Part shown: one piece after another, positions 35,143-44,372 of the stretch
Position numbering within the stretch: position 1 is the stretch's first letter
Layout of the letters: every line of letters begins with the position of its first letter
Assembly (NCBI RefSeq): GCF_004361915.1
Contig: NZ_SNWP01000010.1
Location: 310,001 to 374,000, forward strand
Length of the DNA stretch: 64,000 nt
Direction of reading: 5' to 3'
DNA from: Sediminibacterium goheungense
GTDB lineage: Bacteria > Bacteroidota > Bacteroidia > Chitinophagales > Chitinophagaceae
Position numbers and translations under genes: made by a program
Notes under the pieces: generated by a model
Database searches by the model: none
Told to the model about the DNA's origin: nothing
What the model saw: the letters and a program-made list of their open reading frames with translations, nothing else

Positions 35143-37911
35143 ATGAAAAAACTGACTGCGTTTCTATTGTTAATGGGGATTTTCTCTGTTACCCAGATTT
35201 TTGCACAAAACACTTCCTTGAAAGGTACTGTTACCGACACTACCAATAAAGTAAACCTCCAGCATGCTGTAGTTTCACTTTTGAGACCTAAAGATTCGGT
35301 TTTGGTAAAATTTGTAAGAACCGATCAACAGGGTCAATTTAGTTTTACCAACCTCCCTCCTGCAAAATATATCATGATCATTTCATATCCTGATTATGCA
35401 GATTTTGTGGATGATATCGATCTGGTTGCACAACCACAAAAAAATCTTGGCAATGTATCTGTTACTACGAAGGCACACTTACTTGAAGAAGTAATCGTTA
35501 AACAACGCATTGCCGCCATTCGTATGAAGGGCGATACTACCGAATACCGCGCCGATAGTTTTTATGTTGGACCAAATGCCAATGTGCAGGATCTGCTGAA
35601 GAGAATGCCGGGCATACAGGTTAATTCCAAAGGAGAAATCAGTGCCCAGGGACAAAAAGTAGAAAAAATACTGGTGGATGGCGAAGAGTTTTTTAGTGAC
35701 GACCCTGCTGTGGTAACACAGAATCTACGTGCCGATGCGGTAGATAAAGTGCAGGTATTTGATAAAAAAAGTGATCAGGCTGTGTTTACTGGTATTGACG
35801 ATGGTAAAACAGCAAAAACCATCAATCTTCAGCTAAAAGAAGACGCTAAAAAGGGGTACTTCGGAAAACTGGAAGCAGGATCAGACTTTGATCGTTATAA
35901 ATACGGGAAGGGCATGCTGAATGCTTTTAAGGGAAAGAGGAAGCTTGCTGCATATATAACGAATGATAATACAAAATTTGAATCTTTAAACTGGAATGAA
36001 AGAAATAACTATGGCTCTAATAATGATAACATGCAGGTGATGGAGGATGGTGGTATTGCCATTTTTAGTACAGGTGATGAGTTTTCATACGGTCAGGGTT
36101 TACCAACTTCTACTACCGGAGGTTTACTTTTCAGTAATAAGTGGAACCAGGATAAACATAATATCAATACAGCTTATCAATATAACAACCTTAATGTAAA
36201 AGGAAGAATACAAACCACTTCACAAACCATTCTTCCAGATACAAGTTTTACGAATACGCAGGACCAGAATTTTGTGAGTGACAGAAAAAGAAACCGGATT
36301 AATTCAAAATATGAATTACGTATTGATTCAACCAGTACGTTAAAAATGACACTTACCGGATCTATTGTTACCAATAGAAATGCAAATAGTTTTCTGGGGA
36401 AAGCAATCAGTGAAGATGGGAAACTGATTAACCAGTCTGACCGAACCACTACCAATGATGGCGAAGACAGAAACCTGCTGGGCTCATTACAATGGCAAAA
36501 AAGACTGAAGAAAAAAGGGCGTACCTTATCTTTTAATGGCGATTTCTCGGTAATGAATAAAACCAATGATGGCTACCTTCTTGCCAAGAACGATTTCTAC
36601 GATAAAAACGGTTCATTGGTTCGTCAGGATAATCTTGATCAGTTTAAAACAAATGATGAAGCATTATCAAGTATCAACGGAAAAGTGGCTTATACTGAGC
36701 CGCTCTGGAAGAACACGTTCATGGAGTTGAATTACCGTTTTGCATTTAACCGGAACAATGCTGAAAGAAATACGCTTGAACGTACTTCTCCCGGAGGAAA
36801 ATATGAAAACATCATCGATACACTAAGTAACCATTTCATTTATAATTCCAATAATCATATGGGTGGATTTACCCTCAGACTCAATGAAAAGAAATTTAAT
36901 TTGTATGGCGGTGCCTCTCTAGGTTCAGTTAGGTTTAACCTTGATGATATCAATAAAGGGAATAACCGGAATATCAGTTTCACCAACTTTTTACCTAACG
37001 CAGGTATTACATTCAATCCAAAAAAACAAACAAGAATCAATCTCAATTATAATGGCACAACACGCAATCCTACCCTGCAACAGATTCAGCCATTTATTGA
37101 TAATACTGATCCATTAAACATTACGATTGGTAACCCTAACCTGAAGCAGGAATTCAGGCATAATTTCACCTTCAGCTACAGCGATTATAAGGTATTGAAG
37201 AGTAAGAATTTTTACCTCAGTGGAAACTTCTCAACGACTTCCAATGCCATTACCAATGCGAACTTTATCGATAGTATCGGCAGAAGGGTAAATCAGGCTA
37301 TCAATGTAAATGGCAATTATAATGGTTATATATGGAGTCGTTATGGATTTGATGTATTTCCTTCTTATAACCTGAGCTTTGGCTTTAGTCCGAATATCAG
37401 CCGTTTTGTAAACAGGGTTAATGGTTTAGAGAATGTTAGCACCAATAACAGTTATGGATTTGAAGTTAGCCTTGGGCATTGGACAGATAAAAAGTTAAGT
37501 TTCTACCTGAATTTTGAATCCAGATACAACCAATCCAAGTCGTCTATACGTCCGGAAGCTGTAACTAAGTACTGGTCTCATACTTCTTATGCTAACCTGA
37601 GTTTGAAATTACCTGCCAAACTTTTCCTGGAAGTAAACAGTGAAATAAACTTATATCAAAAAACTGCTCTTTTTGCCAATAACAGCAATGTGTACCTTGT
37701 AAATAGCTCATTGAAAAAAACATTCGGTAAAAGTGACAAACTTGAAATGAAAGTCGCTATTAATGACATTTTTAATCAGAATCAGAATATAGATCGTAAT
37801 ATCAGTACCAACTTTATTACTGAAACGATCCGCCAAAACATCCAGCGTTTCTGGATGTTTACCATTGCTTACAATTTCAGCAAAAACGGAAAGCCAACCA
37901 ACGGATTCTAA
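35143..37911 (+). CDS. Outer-membrane beta-barrel protein, paralog of 31405
   Basis: 922 residues, the same length as its paralog and clearly similar along its length (for example DTTNKVNL, LVKFVRT, EEVIVKQ, QVNSKGEISAQGQ, VDGEEFFSDDP, FDKKSDQA, LKEDAKKGYFG in the first 270 residues). Signal peptide ends IFAQ. The barrel part has diverged more than the N-terminal regulatory and plug parts, as expected if the ligand differs. It is followed after 13 bases by a second GLPGLI gene. The tandem pairs arose by duplication of a two-gene unit together with its upstream block. Confidence 0.9.
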   Translation: MKKLTAFLLLMGIFSVTQIFAQNTSLKGTVTDTTNKVNLQHAVVSLLRPKDSVLVKFVRTDQQGQFSFTNLPPAKYIMIISYPDYADFVDDIDLVAQPQKNLGNVSVTTKAHLLEEVIVKQRIAAIRMKGDTTEYRADSFYVGPNANVQDLLKRMPGIQVNSKGEISAQGQKVEKILVDGEEFFSDDPAVVTQNLRADAVDKVQVFDKKSDQAVFTGIDDGKTAKTINLQLKEDAKKGYFGKLEAGSDFDRYKYGKGMLNAFKGKRKLAAYITNDNTKFESLNWNERNNYGSNNDNMQVMEDGGIAIFSTGDEFSYGQGLPTSTTGGLLFSNKWNQDKHNINTAYQYNNLNVKGRIQTTSQTILPDTSFTNTQDQNFVSDRKRNRINSKYELRIDSTSTLKMTLTGSIVTNRNANSFLGKAISEDGKLINQSDRTTTNDGEDRNLLGSLQWQKRLKKKGRTLSFNGDFSVMNKTNDGYLLAKNDFYDKNGSLVRQDNLDQFKTNDEALSSINGKVAYTEPLWKNTFMELNYRFAFNRNNAERNTLERTSPGGKYENIIDTLSNHFIYNSNNHMGGFTLRLNEKKFNLYGGASLGSVRFNLDDINKGNNRNISFTNFLPNAGITFNPKKQTRINLNYNGTTRNPTLQQIQPFIDNTDPLNITIGNPNLKQEFRHNFTFSYSDYKVLKSKNFYLSGNFSTTSNAITNANFIDSIGRRVNQAINVNGNYNGYIWSRYGFDVFPSYNLSFGFSPNISRFVNRVNGLENVSTNNSYGFEVSLGHWTDKKLSFYLNFESRYNQSKSSIRPEAVTKYWSHTSYANLSLKLPAKLFLEVNSEINLYQKTALFANNSNVYLVNSSLKKTFGKSDKLEMKVAINDIFNQNQNIDRNISTNFITETIRQNIQRFWMFTIAYNFSKNGKPTNGF

Positions 37912-37924
37912 AAGAAAATCGATT

Positions 37925-38662
37925 ATGAAAAAACTATTCTTTGCCCTTTTTATATGCTTAGCTGTCAGTGGTTTTTCACAAGCCCGTTTCATCAGTTCCG
38001 GACGTGTTGAATTCGAAAGAAAATACAACCAGCATAGTCAGCTGGAAGGTGAGAATGATGGTCCCTGGATCGCTGAAATGAAAAAAATGTATCCGAAAAT
38101 GCTGACGGATTATTTTGAACTACGTTTCACGAATGACCGTTCCGTTTATCGGTTACTGAAAGAGAATCCAGATAATAAATATCTGTGGATGGGTAAGCCT
38201 TCTGAATCAGATGTATTGATCAAGGATCTAAGCAAGGGAACCATTTCTATGCAGCGGGATGTGTTTGAACAAACCTATCTGGTACAGGATAGTCTTAGAC
38301 AATTAGAGTGGCGCATCACTGATGAAACGAGAAACATTGCAGGTTTTGAATGCAAAAAAGCCGTTACCAAGATCTGCGATTCAGTGTATGTGGTTGCATT
38401 CTATACAGATCAGATCATGGTAAACAGCGGGCCTGAAAGCTTTAGTGGCTTACCGGGCATGATCCTTGGACTGGCCGTTCCAAGATTACACACTACCTGG
38501 TTTGCAACCAAAGTAGAACTTATTGAACCTAGTTCCACGCAGCTTTCCCCTTCGCAAAAAGGTAAAAAAGCAACATGGAATCAGCTTTCCGCTGATTTAA
38601 ATAAAGCCATGAAAGATTGGGGGACAGGAGCGGCACGAATATTGTGGACTTCTTTACTGTAA
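37925..38662 (+). CDS. GLPGLI-family protein, copy 2
   Basis: 245 residues. Signal peptide MKKLFFALFICLAVSGFSQA, then FISSGRVEFERKYNQHSQLEG and the family core YVVAFYTDQIMVNSGPESFSGLPGMILGLAVPRLHTTW. It shares with copy 1 the motifs QTTYF/MLTDYF..LRF, VFEQTYLVQDSLRQLEWRITDETRNIAGFECKKA and a C-terminal IGRK/LWTSLL end. Periplasmic and of unknown function. The ATG at 37925 gives a clean signal peptide; the frame open from 37865 is inside the barrel gene. A nested hairpin follows the stop codon. Confidence 0.88.
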   Translation: MKKLFFALFICLAVSGFSQARFISSGRVEFERKYNQHSQLEGENDGPWIAEMKKMYPKMLTDYFELRFTNDRSVYRLLKENPDNKYLWMGKPSESDVLIKDLSKGTISMQRDVFEQTYLVQDSLRQLEWRITDETRNIAGFECKKAVTKICDSVYVVAFYTDQIMVNSGPESFSGLPGMILGLAVPRLHTTWFATKVELIEPSSTQLSPSQKGKKATWNQLSADLNKAMKDWGTGAARILWTSLL

Positions 38663-38708
38663 CTGAAGTCGGTTTCACTTTCCGACACGTGAGAATGAAA
38701 TAAATACT

Positions 38709-38786
38709 GGGAAGTCCGGGGGTCTTAGAAGCCGCATAGTTTTGGGGGTAATTACTATCGGTTTTCGGCTCACGGACTTCCCTTTT
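38709..38786. terminator. Nested palindrome between convergent genes, terminator-like
   Basis: Outer stem GGGAAGTCCG (38709-38718) with CGGACTTCCC (38773-38782), followed by TTTT on the plus strand. Inside are AGCCG/CGGCT (38730-38734 with 38766-38770) and ATAGT/ACTAT (38736-38740 with 38754-38758). It ends within two bases of the stop codon of the PepSY gene and probably serves both strands. Confidence 0.6.
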
Positions 38787-39354
38787 ACACATGTGCCCGC
38801 ATTCTTTTTGGACCATACCATAACCAAAACCCTGTAATGGTAAATACCAAAAGTGCCAATCCGATAATAGTTGTATAGATGAGTTTAAAGCTGCCTGATG
38901 AAAGATGGAAGTAATGATCTACTATCGAGCCATCATGTACCTTTTCTATGAAATCTGCCCGGCGGATTTCAACACCTAATAATCTACCATTAGAAGCATC
39001 CAGTTGCAAAGCTGTGAAATGATCTGTAAACAAAAATTTCACCATCCCTTTTTCGGGCCTGAAATCAATCCGATCAATCGTCTTAGTAAGACCTGTTTGC
39101 AAGCTATCAAGATAATATACTGCTTTTTTTTCCAGGCTATCAACTGCTAACCAATCATTGAAAGAAGTTGAAACACCCTTTTGTGAGGTAGCTAACAAAT
39201 AACCCTTGCTGTTCTTTTTCCAGCCCAGCAAAAGGCCTGTTATGGCTACAATAGAAAAGAAAATAAATAAGCATGCTCCTGTCACCCTATGTATTTTCCT
39301 GAATACCCGCAGAATTCTGGCCTGCTTTTGTCTGCTTCCCTTTTGGTTTACCAT
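38785..39354 (-). CDS. PepSY-associated membrane protein
   Basis: 189 residues with an N-terminal membrane helix (about 26-47, VTGACLFIFFSIVAITGLLLGW), an extracytoplasmic PepSY-like segment (about 60-145) and a C-terminal helix (about 158-180) ending in WLWYGPKRMR. The RKIHRVTGACLF start and GFWLWYGPKR end are typical of short PepSY_TM proteins, often linked to iron uptake or electron transfer. It lacks the extra helices of full-length siderophore reductases. Nothing nearby identifies its partner. A 9-bp dyad lies upstream. Confidence 0.82.
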   Translation of the reverse strand: MVNQKGSRQKQARILRVFRKIHRVTGACLFIFFSIVAITGLLLGWKKNSKGYLLATSQKGVSTSFNDWLAVDSLEKKAVYYLDSLQTGLTKTIDRIDFRPEKGMVKFLFTDHFTALQLDASNGRLLGVEIRRADFIEKVHDGSIVDHYFHLSSGSFKLIYTTIIGLALLVFTITGFWLWYGPKRMRAHV

Positions 39355-39388
39355 AATACCCTTATTAATCTATGATTAATGGAAAGCA

Positions 39389-39413
39389 CTGAATGTATTT
39401 AATTTACATTCAG
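39389..39413. promoter_or_regulatory. 9-bp dyad upstream of the PepSY gene
   Basis: CTGAATGTA, 7 bases, TACATTCAG: a perfect inverted repeat between the S74-like gene stop and the PepSY start. It could be an operator or a weak terminator without a T-run. Confidence 0.45.
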
Positions 39414-39443
39414 CCAGCGAAGCTTTTATACGACTGGATAAAA

Positions 39444-39857
39444 CTATTTTTTTAACGCCTGGATTTCTGCTTTCAGTTGTAGTATCTGTTCTTGTAATTC
39501 TTTTACCGATGCTACCAATACTGGAATCAAACCTTCCATTTCCACCTCTTTCACATATGCTTGTTTAAAAAAGTTTTTCCCAGCTGTATAGGAAATGGTT
39601 TTGCTTTTAATCAATTGAGGGAAAACGGCTTCTACATTTTCAATTCCAAAACCAAATTGCCGACCAGCCGGTAATTTTAAAGACTTATTATATTCTGCCT
39701 TGTACTCAAAAGCCTGTGGCTTTAGTTTACCTAACTGACTGGTAGCATCATTTACAGGGCGTATATATTTCTTTAGTTCTGTATCGCTCATGTCCTGAGA
39801 TATCCCAACCTGAACAATCAGTAAGGCTGCAAAAAATAATTTTATTTGATTTTTCAT
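39444..39857 (-). CDS. Secreted S74-like (tail-fibre chaperone type) domain protein
   Basis: 137 residues. Signal peptide MKNQIKLFFAALLIVQVGISQ, then a short domain with LGKLKPQAFEYKAEY, QFGFGIENVEAVFPQLI and EMEGLIPVLVASVKELQEQI, the pattern of peptidase S74 / intramolecular chaperone domains at the end of tail fibres and of many Bacteroidota surface proteins. It ends in a coiled coil (about 112-137). Here the domain is alone, without a beta-helical fibre in front, and the Ser-Lys catalytic pair is not evident. Role unknown; a structural or trimerising function is inferred. Confidence 0.7.
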   Translation of the reverse strand: MKNQIKLFFAALLIVQVGISQDMSDTELKKYIRPVNDATSQLGKLKPQAFEYKAEYNKSLKLPAGRQFGFGIENVEAVFPQLIKSKTISYTAGKNFFKQAYVKEVEMEGLIPVLVASVKELQEQILQLKAEIQALKK

Positions 39858-39876
39858 ATTATGGCATTTTTATCAG

Positions 39877-40812
39877 CTAATTGAATCGTTGCAAAGAAAC
39901 GGCTTTAGCGTTCCATTTTTCCAAAATTCCTGTGAAATATATGGTAACCAATTCTTTTGAAGCATAACTCCAACTCACTCCCCAAAGATTTTCCTTGCCA
40001 TCCCCTCCTTCATATTTCAGTTCCCCGTTTTTCGACCAGACTCTCAGTTTATCACTCGCTGTTGCCAGCAGCGTACCGTCATGATTCCATTGCAGGTCAC
40101 GGTATTCCATTTTACTGCCTTTAATGGTTTTAAAGAGTTTACCTTCCGGCGTCCAATATTGGAGTAAAGACGAAACGCCTTCTTCTTCGTGTCCATAATC
40201 ACCCGTAACAAAGAATAATCCTGATGGATGCCATTCTACGGAAAGCACACCTGTAGGTTCTTCCCGATGTTTGATAACTGCTATTTTCTTACCGCTCATT
40301 TCGTACAAACGAACATCATCACCCGATACCAGTAATAGATTTTTGGAAGGATGCCAGTCTATATCAAAATAGCTGGTATTATTTTCTTTGGCGATGGTTC
40401 TGACCAACTGCCCTTTTTCAGTATAGATTTTAATCAAATGGTTATCTGTAACCGCCAGAAACTTTCCATTATAACTCCAGGTGATCCCCCTGCCGCCAAA
40501 TTCAATACCCTGCAGGGAAATTGAATCACCCGTTACCATGTTACGGAGATGCATCTGCTTATCATTGGTAGCTACAGCTAACAACTGCCCATCAGGTTGC
40601 CAGGCCAGCCTTCGTATCATGGAATGCAGTGGAAATGTTTTTAGAAGTTTCATGTCTTTGATCTGATACAAACGTATCAACTTATCATCTCCCCCGGTTA
40701 CTGCCAAACTACCAGAAGGGTCTACCGATACAGTCCATAACCCTTTTCCAGGATTCAGTTCCTTAAAAGAAGTCAGCATTCCATACATAATCAATATCAG
40801 CAGATAGCGCAT
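39877..40812 (-). CDS. WD40-repeat protein, exported
   Basis: 311 residues. A short hydrophobic N-terminus (MRYLLILIMYGMLTSF) suggests export. About seven WD40-like blades follow, for example VSVDPSGSLAVTGGDDKLIRLYQI, LAWQPDGQLLAVATNDKQMHLRN, ITWSYNGKFLAVTDNHLIKIY, VEWHPSGLFFVTGDYG and LQWNHDGTLLATASDKLRVWS, making one propeller. Such domains bind partners rather than catalyse. It lies in an operon-like series with VOC, antiporter and S74-like genes (gaps 12-19 bases), but no shared function is evident. Confidence 0.85.
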   Translation of the reverse strand: MRYLLILIMYGMLTSFKELNPGKGLWTVSVDPSGSLAVTGGDDKLIRLYQIKDMKLLKTFPLHSMIRRLAWQPDGQLLAVATNDKQMHLRNMVTGDSISLQGIEFGGRGITWSYNGKFLAVTDNHLIKIYTEKGQLVRTIAKENNTSYFDIDWHPSKNLLLVSGDDVRLYEMSGKKIAVIKHREEPTGVLSVEWHPSGLFFVTGDYGHEEEGVSSLLQYWTPEGKLFKTIKGSKMEYRDLQWNHDGTLLATASDKLRVWSKNGELKYEGGDGKENLWGVSWSYASKELVTIYFTGILEKWNAKAVSLQRFN

Positions 40813-40827
40813 AGCAAGTGGTTTATG

Positions 40828-41193
40828 TTAAACCTTGAGCCATTCGGGAGAACTGTCGGTAGTTGTATTTACTACTATCTCAATACCATTCGGTAATAAG
40901 AAGCGTACAGCTAGCATTCCAAGATGCGATTCGTATGGGCCTTCGAACAGCAAATGCTTTGTTTGCAACCGTTGAATCACCGTTTGCATATCATCTGTAA
41001 TAAAACTGATGCGCACAGCACCTTCCGGCAAATGATGGGAAATATTCAGATCTATGTCGGGTATACCGGCGTCAAAAACCGTTAAAGCTTCTTGTTGCAG
41101 CTTCACAGATAATCCGAGTACGGACGACAAAATATCAGTAGCAGATGTAAGTGAGGATGCTCCTGTTTCTATTTCATGAAGACGTATTCGCAT
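40828..41193 (-). CDS. VOC-family (glyoxalase-like) protein
   Basis: 121 residues, one vicinal-oxygen-chelate unit with two beta-alpha-beta-beta-beta modules: RIRLHEIETGA...LSSVLGLSVKLQQEALTVFDAG and VRISFITDDMQTVIQRLQTKHLLFEGPYE...FLLPNGIEIVVN. The His near the N-terminus and the terminal Glu are possible metal ligands, but a full set of four is not clear. It could be an enzyme or a binding protein. It follows the antiporter gene by 12 bases. Confidence 0.65.
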   Translation of the reverse strand: MRIRLHEIETGASSLTSATDILSSVLGLSVKLQQEALTVFDAGIPDIDLNISHHLPEGAVRISFITDDMQTVIQRLQTKHLLFEGPYESHLGMLAVRFLLPNGIEIVVNTTTDSSPEWLKV

Positions 41194-41205
41194 CTGTATA
41201 GTTTT

Positions 41206-42378
41206 TTATGGCTTTATTTCTTTTTTTACACCCATCATACCTCCCATCATAATGAGGGCCGTAAGGATAATTACCTGAATGATCAGCGAATTGTTGACCA
41301 AATCAATTTTATCAGCCTGAGAAATGGATAAAAACAAGAGTATGCTGATCAGCCCTCTTGGCGCAATGAATAATAAAGGAAATAGTGGCAAACCAGCTAT
41401 TTTTAATTGAATGGCCCTGGTAATAAAAATAACTGCCACCACAATACCTGCCCATAATAGCGTATCTGTATTTAATAATTCACTGGTTTCAATCAGGTAT
41501 CCGAAAACAAGAAAGAAAAAAGTACGGATTACAAAAGCAGCTTCGGTTGCAATCTCCCTGAATTTATGTACCTCCTTGTTGAGGTCATCGGGTCTAAGTT
41601 TTGCAATCCATTTATTCTGCTTAAGTTCATCCAGGTTACCCAAAAACACCCCAAATAACAATATAAAGAGTAGCGATGGCAAGTGATAAATTTTAGATAC
41701 CATATAAATAAGTATCACCATAACCATAATGGGAATAAACTTGATATGGTGCTGTATCCTCCCGAGCAGATAAGATAAGCCTACTGATGCAAAAAAAGAA
41801 ACAACCAGTATTAAGATGAGTTGCCAGCCAAAATGTAGAAATGCCGTTGCATCAATTACTGCATTCAGCGCCACAAAGTTGAATATAATTACGCCAACAA
41901 TATCCGATAAGCTGCTTTCATAGGTAATAAACTCCCGGTTATAACTATTCAGGTTGCGTGCACTTGGTATGGCAATAGCACTGCTGATGATCGCAAATGG
42001 AAGTACATTTACAAGGGATTGTTTGTAATCATATCCGCCATAAAAACTAAATAGCCAGGCCAGTAATAATCCACTTACAATTAATGGAAAAAAAGAAACA
42101 ATGGCCGCTTTTTTAACCAGTGGAAGTTTTGTTTTATTGAGCTCAAGTTCCAGAGAACCTTCCAATACAATTAAAATCAATCCTACTGTTCCCAATACAG
42201 GTAAAATTGATGTGAGATCGGGTATGCTTATCGAGAAAAACACAGTGAGTTGCCTGATCGCCCACCCCATTAATAATAAGAGAATAACTGTGGGTATCCT
42301 TGTTTTAGCAGAGCTGATATCAAAAAAATAAGCCAGCAATATCAGCACACAGAAAGTTATGATAATGGATGTCGTCAT
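41206..42378 (-). CDS. Cation:proton antiporter
   Basis: 390 residues with about 12 membrane helices of the CPA (Na+/H+ exchanger) fold. The conserved fourth-fifth helix region reads FAIISSAIAIPSARNL...FITYESSLSDIVGVIIFNFVAL, where ESSLSD replaces the more usual ESGLND but keeps the Asp for ion binding. It has no cytoplasmic TrkA-N domain. Inner-membrane exchange of Na+ or K+ for protons is inferred. It leads the minus-strand series antiporter-VOC-WD40-S74. Confidence 0.87.
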   Translation of the reverse strand: MTTSIIITFCVLILLAYFFDISSAKTRIPTVILLLLMGWAIRQLTVFFSISIPDLTSILPVLGTVGLILIVLEGSLELELNKTKLPLVKKAAIVSFFPLIVSGLLLAWLFSFYGGYDYKQSLVNVLPFAIISSAIAIPSARNLNSYNREFITYESSLSDIVGVIIFNFVALNAVIDATAFLHFGWQLILILVVSFFASVGLSYLLGRIQHHIKFIPIMVMVILIYMVSKIYHLPSLLFILLFGVFLGNLDELKQNKWIAKLRPDDLNKEVHKFREIATEAAFVIRTFFFLVFGYLIETSELLNTDTLLWAGIVVAVIFITRAIQLKIAGLPLFPLLFIAPRGLISILLFLSISQADKIDLVNNSLIIQVIILTALIMMGGMMGVKKEIKP

Positions 42379-42480
42379 GATAATTGCAATATAAGTGCTG
42401 AAAGCCGTTTTTCATAATTCCGACAACCATCTTCAAATTAGATTAACACAAGAAATACAGCTATCTCACTACTATTCTCA

Positions 42481-44346
42481 TCACTTCAATTCCACAATCA
42501 TCATTCCTTGTGGAGGCACTTCCATGAAAGTTCCTTTGTTTTCTCCGGTAAATACATCGATAGATTTGGTAAATCCTTTTGTTCGCTCAGGATATTCACT
42601 TAAAGCAATGTTTTTACTTTTATCACTTGTATTAACCACACACATGATGGTTTGTTTTTCATCATACCTAAAATATACATATACTCCTTCTGCTGGTATA
42701 TACTGCATAGTTTTACCAGTTGTTAATGCAGTAGATTTTTTCCGGAACAAAGCTAATTTACTTACAAAATCAAATGCTTCCTGTTCCTGAGATGTTCTGC
42801 CATTTTTATGAAATTTATTGATGGCGTCGCCTTCAAAACCTCCCGGATAATCAAGTCGCACCATGGCATCGCTTGGATTCTTGAAATTTTTCATCAGTAT
42901 TTCTGTACCATAATACATTTGGGGTATTCCACGGAGTGTTAATAATAACCCAATACCCTGCTTGAATTTATGCATACTCTCTCCCGCTACAGAATAAAAG
43001 CGATCCATATCATGGTTATCAAGGAAAATACAGTTATTCAATGGCTGCTGGTATAAAATATCCTGTGCCAGTGTCATATAAAGTTTATTGACGCCCTCTG
43101 TCCATCCGAAAGGCTGGGTTAGTGTTGCCATGATGGCACTATTGAGTGGAAAGTCTGTTACACCTTCTGCATTGTGTTTAAAAGGAACCTTTATATTATT
43201 ACGTGTGAAATAAGCACTACCCGTAACCGTATTGGTCCACGCTTCTCCGAAAATGGTTAGTTTGGGATATTCCTTTAACAGTTCATCATTAATCTTATTC
43301 AGAAAGGCCTCATCACAGTATTTATAGGTATCTACACGCCAGCCATCAACACCAAATTCTTCTGTGCTCCAAATCGCATGCTGTATCAGAAAAGTGGCAA
43401 CAAAGGGGTTTCTTTGGTTTACGTCAGGCAAATGCGGTACAAACCATCCATCAAGCATTTGCTTCTTGTCTTTGGCATTTGCGTATGGACTAAACACTGC
43501 TTCATCTCTATGGTTACTACCGGTATAACTGCTCCATTGGTTAATCCAGTCCGGAGAAGGCGGATCCTGCGCTATCCAGTGCTGTGAACCGATATGATTA
43601 TATACGGCATCCTGTATGAGCTTCATACCATTGGCATGTAAGGCATCTGAAAGCTCATGATAGGCTTTGTTTCCGCCAAGACGCTTGTCTACTTTATAAT
43701 GATCGGTAAACCAATAGCCATGATATCCACTCATCATACCTGCTGATTCTTTATTGAGTGGCATATTGTTTTCGATAACCGGAGTCATCCATACAGTGGT
43801 GACCCCCAGTTCTTTCAGGTATGGCAAATGCTGCTGTACACCTTTTATATCACCTCCATGGCGCAACAATACATCATTACGATTACTGTTTACGTCCTGA
43901 AGATCGGTAAAGCTGTCATTGGAAGTATCTCCATTACTGAACCGGTCGGGCATAATCAGATAAATAAAATCTTTTGAGGTAACGCCCTGCGCAAATGTTT
44001 CTCCTCGGCCTGTTCTTCTGGGTTTAATTTTCCAGGTAAGCTCAATTGTTTTTCCATCCCGCATACCTGTAATTTTTACATCCCCGGGTTTGGCATCTTT
44101 TGCTATGGCTATATCCAGCCCCATATATTTACCATTACTGAAACGATAGGACCGTAATTTCTGCACACCTGGATAAGTGATAGTGAAGCGGTAACGCCAG
44201 AAAGATGTATCACTTCCTTTAAGGATCAATTGCACATTATTGTGTTGCATATTTGCAAACCAGTGGGAAGGATAAATCGTAATATCCTGAGCATACAAGA
44301 TTTTCGATACCAGTAAAAGCAATAATATCTGCAATTTTTTTTTCAT
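42481..44346 (-). CDS. Secreted GH13 alpha-amylase, cyclomaltodextrinase/neopullulanase type
   Basis: 621 residues. Signal peptide MKKKLQILLLLLVSKILYAQ, an N-terminal beta domain (about 21-115), a GH13 barrel (about 125-540) and a C-terminal beta domain. Catalytic motifs: FIYLIMPDRFSNGD, DAVYNHIG, nucleophile in GVDGWRVDTYKY, acid/base in TIFGEAW and FLDNHDMDRF. It resembles SusA-type periplasmic enzymes that cut maltodextrin and cyclodextrin. The ATG at 44346 begins a perfect signal peptide; the longer frame adds six residues. It lies 26 bases after the MFS transporter gene, so export of glucans to the cytoplasm is probably coupled to their cleavage. Confidence 0.92.
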   Translation of the reverse strand: MKKKLQILLLLLVSKILYAQDITIYPSHWFANMQHNNVQLILKGSDTSFWRYRFTITYPGVQKLRSYRFSNGKYMGLDIAIAKDAKPGDVKITGMRDGKTIELTWKIKPRRTGRGETFAQGVTSKDFIYLIMPDRFSNGDTSNDSFTDLQDVNSNRNDVLLRHGGDIKGVQQHLPYLKELGVTTVWMTPVIENNMPLNKESAGMMSGYHGYWFTDHYKVDKRLGGNKAYHELSDALHANGMKLIQDAVYNHIGSQHWIAQDPPSPDWINQWSSYTGSNHRDEAVFSPYANAKDKKQMLDGWFVPHLPDVNQRNPFVATFLIQHAIWSTEEFGVDGWRVDTYKYCDEAFLNKINDELLKEYPKLTIFGEAWTNTVTGSAYFTRNNIKVPFKHNAEGVTDFPLNSAIMATLTQPFGWTEGVNKLYMTLAQDILYQQPLNNCIFLDNHDMDRFYSVAGESMHKFKQGIGLLLTLRGIPQMYYGTEILMKNFKNPSDAMVRLDYPGGFEGDAINKFHKNGRTSQEQEAFDFVSKLALFRKKSTALTTGKTMQYIPAEGVYVYFRYDEKQTIMCVVNTSDKSKNIALSEYPERTKGFTKSIDVFTGENKGTFMEVPPQGMMIVELK

Positions 44347-44372
44347 AAAGTCTGTTTGAAGCAATGAAATTA

